Source of the DNA: Gnetum montanum
Taxonomy: Eukaryota; Streptophyta; Gnetopsida; Gnetales; Gnetaceae
Assembly (NCBI GenBank): GCA_015680685.1
Contig: MNCI01006016.1
Span: 119,727 to 183,726, forward strand
Reading direction: 5' to 3'
DNA length: 64,000 bases
Shown: positions 57,851-64,000 of the stretch, piece after piece
Numbering within the stretch: position 1 is the stretch's first letter
Layout: every line of letters starts with the position of its first letter
Notes under the pieces: model-generated
What the model was told of the DNA's origin: nothing
What the model saw: the letters and a program-made list of their open reading frames with translations, nothing else
The model's database searches: none
Position numbers and translations under genes: made by a program

Positions 57851-59960
57851 AAATAATGATGGTAAAATGATGCATGGTTGTAGAGCTTTGTGGAGAAATG
57901 AGTTGCTGAACATAGTACCCATATGAATCTCGTTCTCTATTAGGGTACTACTATATTGTGGTTAGTGCCACTATTGATATTATTCATATGGTTGTGGTGG
58001 AGCTTCACTTGGATAGTAAGCTTTTTGTTGATGGTGGAACTACCTTGGATTTCTTTGAGGATAAGGCAATCATCTGGGTGTTTTCCTTCTTGCTAGTCAC
58101 AAATTCAACATGTACACCCTAGACTCTTGTAAGTGTGACACCACAAGGAAGCATCCATTAGGATGGTCATATTGTCAAATGTCACACCCACCATCATCAT
58201 TAGACTCTATTTCCACAACTCCTTCTACTATAGCAACTTTTCCCTTACCTCTTTGATAGGCATGTTTAGCTTCTTTCTAGCTCCTGCGATCACAATCACT
58301 AGTATGCTCTTTGGATTCTTCAGCAATCTTCATAGTGGTTTGGAACTTCTCATCCAAAGAGTCCCATTGTTTATCAACCTTTTCCAAAATATCATAAATA
58401 TATTTTGGGATGGGCAAGGTTTTTCTATTCACCACTTCATCGAATGGTCACTCCTCCTTGTCACAGAATTGGGCCTCCCTTTTCCTAATGGAAGGGTTCT
58501 TATTATATTCTATTGCACTTTCCCTTTTTCACAACTCAGTTTCTTCTTTTGCTACCTACTCTATCAACCTTTGTATTTGATGAGCTCTTAGTTCAAATAG
58601 TCTCCCTTGGTCATAAACCCCAAGAGTTCTTCTAGTTTCTACTCTAAGCCCATCTATGATGTGGCAGAGTTGTTTCCTTTGGGAATAACTATGACCAAGG
58701 CATTAGTGTAAAAGAGAATAATATTTATCCATGATGGCATCTAAAGGTTCATATGTTCCCTATTCCTAACCTTGGATTTTCCTTCTTAGATTGGACACTC
58801 TAGAGTACATCTGGTATTTGTTATTAAATAATTCTAGCATGATACTCCATCTACAAGTAGATTCCAGCTCTAATGACTAGTACCAACTTTCCACCTCCTT
58901 GATGAGTGCCTTGAAAAGATTTTAAGTTTCTATTAATCATTTTCAATGTTCTGCAAAGCACAGGCATTGTGGAAAGCTTGTAGATGTGTCAACAGATTAG
59001 AGTTATATCCCCCTTCAAGTCTTGGGATATTGTTCATGTCTATGCACTTGATCTGACTATCTTTCACATGCCTAGTTGGAATATTAACTACCTTTTCAAT
59101 GTTAAGGATGCTTCAAGTTACCAACAAAGGCTCATCATCATCATTATTGCATTGTCATTGATGATGTCCTCTATTAAGCCTTCATTCATTACAAGCTTGG
59201 TAATTAGTATTATTGTCCCATTGAGCACCTCCATCATGGTTATTCTTTCTACAATGTCTTTTAGAATCAAAAGAAGAGAAAGAAGAGGATGCAAATGAAG
59301 ATGGTGAAGAGGGAGGAGGACTACCACCACCATGGTGACTGCCAACTCTCATTCCATTTTCATGGCCACGTTCATCAGATTTCTTATTATCTTGATGCTT
59401 ATCTGATCCTAGAACCTAGATTGTTGAGTGTAGATTGCAAGTTTAGGGTCACACCCCCATCATTAGTAACAAGGGGTGGAGAATTATCATGTTGAGAGCC
59501 CTCAAAGGGGAGGTCTTTGTTGTCATCTTGGTTTAGTAGGAACAAGGGATTAGTGAATCATTTCCCCTTCACATTCTCATGATGCTTCTCCTAGTATCGA
59601 TTTCACTTGAATTGTGTTTCAATGGGACGATAATCCCTATAGTTATAGTCATGCACAACATATTCCTCTTGAAGATCATGGATGCCTAGCTTCTTAAGAG
59701 TTCAAAGTAGCATCACGAGCACAAATTGATCAAGGGGCATTATAATGTTACCCTCCATGTCATACCATCACAACTACTCATTTTGATGTAGGATGAAGCT
59801 GAAGTCAGGTACATACTCATTTGGATGAGCATATACCACTTTGCACTCCTATGTAACCAACAATTTAACATCATCATGCCTATGAGAAGAAGAAGAAATT
59901 TTTCAAAAGAATTAAAATTATTAGTCTTCTTTGTAATTATATGTCATGTGAGAGTGATGT
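57851..59960 (-). pseudogene. Element D gag, decayed
   Basis: Aligns with B's gag in the same order: N-terminal part 59550-59960, Ser-rich linker near 59250-59330, capsid core 58550-59000, zinc knuckle 58151-58186 (C-D-I-stop-Q-Y-D-H-P-N-G-C) and the tail to about 57860, where the plus strand of B at 16350-16510 is matched. Stops and frameshifts break it. The 142-codon plus-strand frame at 58163-58591 is its antisense shadow. Confidence 0.65.
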
Positions 59961-60032
59961 TGACCTTGGGTTTGTCCAATGATATTAATAATATTCACTA
60001 ATCTTAGATAACACACGTTTGAACAAACAAAG

Positions 60033-60050
60033 TCCCTAATAACAATGTCA
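60033..60050 (-). other. Element D primer binding site
   Basis: Minus-strand TGACATTGTTATTAGGGA, one base from the 5' LTR, a decayed TGGCGCCGTTGTCGGGGA-type site. Confidence 0.65.
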
Positions 60051-60051
60051 A

Positions 60052-60948
60052 TGATGAGTGGTCAAGGTACCTGTAGGCCCAACCATATGAATCATGAAGC
60101 ATTCACACATGATTTGGTTGAATTCCACAAACTCTATAGTTTCCAGTACACTAGTCTTCTAGGAAGTGAACCTTGTCCTAAAGGTCATTCATTGTGTGAT
60201 GCACATGGTATGGCTAAGTGTAATCGAGGCATATAATTTTTGTTGTTTTATGTTTTATGTTCTTTGGTGCTTAAAGTAGAGAGATGAAGTAATTTAATGA
60301 CTAATTTAATTTAACTAACTAATCTCTAACTAGTCCTAACATAAGCATATGGTCCCACTTTCTATGCATGTCCTAAACCCACATATCCACTACTGGGTTA
60401 CCAAGCGTTATGCTACTAGATGCACCAAGCAATAATGTTGTTGGGATTACCAAGAAAATATGTGTTTATGTTTGAAGTGTTCATACTTATGTGTTTAATC
60501 TATTTAACTTAATTAATTAACTAATCACTCAAAGTATAATTTAGCTTAATTATCAACATAATTACTGAAAGTAATAAATGCATAAATAAATCATTAATCT
60601 ATTCTAAGTGTTGCAAGGTTTAATCAAAAGGCTCATCTTTATTGTCGTACACACTAGTGTGGTTCAAGTACAATAGTGCTCAAATAAAGATTTGTACACT
60701 TTCTGACTCCTGTTGTGGAAACTCAAAGAAATATTCTAACTTTCAAATGAACAAACTACAAGAGCTCTGCAACTACTATGACTTAATGATGCATGAACAT
60801 GGCTAGGAGATCATATTTATATTTTTTTCTAAAGCTACATCTAGATGTAGAAAACACTACATCGATGGGGCAACACCACATAAATGGGGCCTCGTTGATG
60901 AGGCCACATCAATGGGGGCTCATTAATGTGACATTTTCATGCTCATCA
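60052..60948 (-). mobile_element. Element D 5' LTR
   Basis: 897 bp. Plus-strand ends are TGATGAGTGG and GCTCATCA. The pair with 54552-55501 is clear over the whole length. U3 contains CATCGATG, GTTGATG and CATCAATG. Confidence 0.88.
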
Positions 60949-60953
60949 GAGAT

Positions 60954-61610
60954 CTTGTAACAAGGTTGTAGGAATGCTGAATAATTAGAACTTTTCATAT
61001 TTGAATCATTGAATCTACACAAGAAAATTTAAGATTAGTGCTTTTAGGCAATCAAAGCCTAGATTTACTTAACTCTTGAACTTCTAATTCATCTTTCAAT
61101 AAAAATTTAAGAGCCTAGTGGGTTAGACATTACCCTAGAAATTTAGATTTATAGTAGCAATGTGATATTGATAATAAATTGCCAATACTCTCTTTTCTTT
61201 CATAGCTTATCCAAGTGTTTCTTGTAGATCAAGATGTCCTTGGAAAACTCTTTAATATTTGACCATAGCTCAAAAATTATCTATGTGAGCTCAATTGAGA
61301 ATCCTGGAAGGATGTTCTTCAAAGCTTGTAGAATCACTCTTCATATGGCCTAGTCTAGATCATCAAATGAAAATGTGTGATGCAAAACTTTAAAAATTTT
61401 ATAACTTCCTTACTTGCCTGTAGTTTAGGTGGCATATACATGTTTTCATTAAAACGGAGCTTGTTAAGAGTTAGACCTACCTTCCTATTCTTATTCTTGA
61501 GAATGTTTTTTTCATCAACAAGAAAGAAGTACATAGGATTGATTACAAGCAGCCTACGTGCTGTAACATCCTTGAAACAAAATAAATAAATGGTCTTGGC
61601 ATTGAAAACA
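60954..61610 (-). pseudogene. Block G: minus-strand coding sequence of unknown family, part 1
   Basis: Minus-strand frame from 61600: TIYLFCFKDVTARRLLVINP, MYFFLVDEKN, RKVGLTLNKLRFNENMYMPP, KLQASKEVIKIFKV, then ELWSNIKEFSKDILIYKKHL. Stops are few. The first start is not defined. A TGTGTAG acceptor-like sequence near 61015 and the gap before the second part could mark an intron. It is continuous with 52957-54546 once element D and one copy of GAGAT are removed. Confidence 0.55.
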
Positions 61611-63010
61611 GAAGCTCATGTTAAAGTATTAACTAAATATTAAAAAATATTCAAATCATGTTATTCTCACTTTGAAACTATCTTAATTTTTCTTTGTGAT
61701 GCATCAATTTCTAACCCATAATATTGACATCTTATATTAAAAATATAACTTTGACATAAGACCTCACTCTTATGCTTCTTAGTTTCTAGGTATTTGGCAA
61801 AAACATCTACATTAGAATTTTCTTTCATTTTATTACACAAAAATGTTTTTACATTTTACATTGATATACATTAATGTAGAACATTCAAATTAAATTTAGG
61901 CATTTAACAAAAAAATCTCCAAATTTGACATTTTACATTGTCTCCTTTTTATGTAGCATGTCATTCTTTTCTTATGTGATGTTGGCAAAAATTTCATTCT
62001 CTTACATAAAAAACCTTAACGTTTTACATTGAGAAGTACTTTTAGCATGTGAAATCATCTTATTCTTTCATGTTAAAACCTTGCATCATATTTTTCCCAT
62101 GTCATGTGCTTTATGGAAAAACCTCCCAAAATCACATTTTCCTAAGATTTACAAAAATGTTTTGAATTTGTTAATGAGTACATCAATTTTGTTTCACTTT
62201 TTATAATATTATCTAGTAAATCTAGCATATTTAACCTACAAAAACATAACAATTATAAGATTCTTTGCCCTAGCTATGTCACCACTTGATACACTATAGA
62301 AGAAATGTTAAATTCATAACTTTACTTAACTTCAATGTGAATAATTAGCTACAAAACCTATATTTCAATGCATATTCTATATATCATCAAGCTAAATTGG
62401 AAAATCAATGCATGCATTTAATTATTAGTGTCAAATATGGAAATTATAAGAAACCCTAAAAAACTCAAACTATGCAACAAGGTTCTTGATTCCCATCATA
62501 AAATTCAAACTTAATGCTACATCTAGCTAGCAAAACACTCTAAAAAGTTCAAAATTCAACAATAGCCATAATGGCAAGACTATAGGAACAACAAAACTTA
62601 ACAAAAATTCCTAACTAGGGTTTGGATAACTTACATCTAAGCTTTTGAAAAAAGTAAGTAGGGTTTAGAAAATCTCCTACTACTGGTGGATCCACCCCTA
62701 GCTCCATGCCTACTATTGCTACCACTTATCATGATGTTCTCTTGTTGTTTCATTTGCTATCACTCTCACTTAATTGTGCATTGATTCTTTAGTTCTCTTG
62801 ATGCAAACGAAAGCTTTTTTGTCTAACTTTCCTTTTATTGTCATCTTTTATAGCTTATAAGTGGCATGTACCTTAGGAATTTTCACATCAACCAACTTTT
62901 GATGTCTTTTATTTTAGATTTTGATGTTTTCTCTCAAATGAAAAATTTAACCTCTTGATTCTACCATAAGTGAACATGATTACCTTTCCAAAGTCACTAC
63001 TTTAACCTAT
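61611..63010. other. AT-rich DNA between block G and F's RT, no gene
   Basis: Non-coding DNA with repeated TTTACATT/ACATTGA motifs (61840-62060). AAACCCTA-type runs appear on the minus strand near 62450 and 62660. It may be the upstream region of block G. No LTR partner could be found inside the window. Confidence 0.4.
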
Positions 63011-63039
63011 GGTCTTAAGTCACTCTACAAGCTAGGTAC

Positions 63040-64000
63040 ATAGGACTCTAGATCCTTCTTTTCTCAATTCAACATCAAATTTAGCTTATTTCGTATCCTC
63101 TTTAGGTATTATAGAGGATGATATTTTGCCTCAATTAGACCTCTCTTTCTCAGGTTGAAAGCCTCTTCTAACTAATGATCAACTTATCAAAATACCTATA
63201 CTAAGTCATAAGGGTTAACAAAATACTCTTTAACTTAGTAATCTCCTTTCCCAAGACCTTTAGGAGTTCATTCTAATAATATTGCAAATGCATTTAATAG
63301 CTTTCTCTTGGATATATAGTGGGATGCCTAGTCTAGAACTAAGACTTGTCTAACATAACATCATCTCAGAAGAAGATTCTAAGCCTATTAAGCAAAAGGT
63401 TAGGAAAATTGTTCATATTATGGTCTTGGCTATTAAAGAAGAAATAACCAAGCTCTACAATACTAGATTCATTCATCATGTTGACTATTCTAATTGGGTC
63501 TCTAACATGGTTGTAGTTCCTAAAAAGAACAATGACATTGGCATATGCATTGACTTTCAGGATCTTAATAAGGTCACTCTCAAGGATAGCTTTCCTTTGC
63601 CTAAAATTGATAAGCTCATCAAATCTATAGCTAGCCATGCTCTTTTATCCTTCATGAAAGGATTTTCCAATTATAATCAAGTCCAAATAAATCTAGAGCA
63701 CCAAGAATATATCACATTCATAACTTCTTGAGGAACATTTAACTACACTAAAATGCCTTTTGGACTCAAGAATATTGGAGCTACTTATCAACAAGCAATG
63801 AATTTTATCTTCAATAATATGATATTAAAAATAATTAATGATTTGACCATCAAATCCACCTTAGTAACTAATCATGCTTTTGATTTAAATCAAAACTTCT
63901 TGTAAAAAGTTTAACCTATGTCTTAATCCCAAGAAATGTAATTTTGGAATCCTCACAGGTAAGATGTTGGGTTAAGTTGTTTCACAAAACAGTATAGCTA
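63040..64000 (+). pseudogene. Element F reverse transcriptase (5' part, runs off the window)
   Basis: Upstream motif LIAFSWIYSGMPSLELRLV near 63290 matches the Tat/Ogre D-V-F-A-W-x-Y-x-D-M-P-G-L segment. It is followed by EEDSKPIKQKVRK and an open piece of 103 codons (63420-63731): HVDYSNWVSNMVVVPKKNND, IGICIDFQDLNKVTLKDSFP, LPKIDKLI, LLSFMKGFSNYNQVQI. After a stop it continues with MPFGLKNIGATYQQAMNFI and a degraded catalytic box, INDLTIKS, where Y-V-D-D is expected. Then comes LNPKKCNFGI-like sequence. It is a different lineage from the RTs of A-C. Confidence 0.85.

Larger units (their letters stand above)
54552..60948 (-). mobile_element. Element D: pol-less 6.4-kb LTR element related to B
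   Basis: D is flanked by GAGAT at 54547-54551 and 60949-60953. LTRs (54552-55501 and 60052-60948) are of the same family as B's. On the minus strand: 5' LTR, primer binding site, gag, an unrelated block (56400-57850) where protease, RT, integrase and the first part of the extra gene should be, the coiled-coil end of the extra gene, polypurine tract, 3' LTR. It cannot have been autonomous in this form; B-type elements are natural helpers. Confidence 0.88.

Noticed and set aside
58163-58591. 142-codon plus-strand frame with hydrophobic stretches
   Set aside because: Antisense shadow of D's gag, including the zinc knuckle at 58151-58186.

Overview
This window is repeat-rich nuclear DNA of a land plant, very probably a seed plant with a large genome. 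I found no cellular protein gene, tRNA, rRNA or CRISPR array. Almost everything is decayed Ty3/gypsy LTR retrotransposon, mostly of the Tat/Athila type: LTR, gag, protease, RT, RNase H, integrase, then an extra 3' gene. CpG is strongly depleted and reading frames are broken by stops, many of them TAG where a Gln codon is expected. Species cannot be read from the sequence.

Layout. 1-96 is the edge of an LTR (element X) that has kept its CpGs, so it looks young. 97-10194 is element A (minus strand). 10201-10871 is a fragment of the same LTR family as A but inverted. 10872-12204 is the integrase end of a chromovirus-like element H (minus). 12205-13042 is the 3' LTR of element E (minus). E is interrupted by element B (plus, 13416-26512, target duplication GATAG) and by element C (minus, 28624-41704, target duplication ATAAG). 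E resumes at 41710 and stops being recognisable near 46550. 46560-48574 is LTR-like DNA with two divergent TATA boxes. The right part leads into element F (plus, Ogre/Tat-like), with gag at 49.4-51.4 kb, protease at 52.1-52.6 kb and RT at 63.3 kb to the window end. Between F's protease and RT lies a minus-strand coding block G of unknown identity. G is itself split by element D (minus, 54552-60948, target duplication GAGAT), which has LTRs, gag and the 3' end of the extra gene but no pol.

Best lead. B, C and E each carry, between pol and the extra 3' gene, a short TATA-box promoter module. Its upstream repeats match that element's own LTR U3: GACTAGGCC-type in B, CAATATTG palindromes in C, CATCAATG/CATTGATG in E. 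The similarity does not continue downstream of the TATA box. This suggests an internal, U3-matched promoter that expresses the extra gene separately. B and C also share an identical G-rich AGTCATGGGGG sequence just after pol. It duplicates the 3' polypurine tract core of B and looks like a second plus-strand primer site. How widespread these features are cannot be judged from one window.
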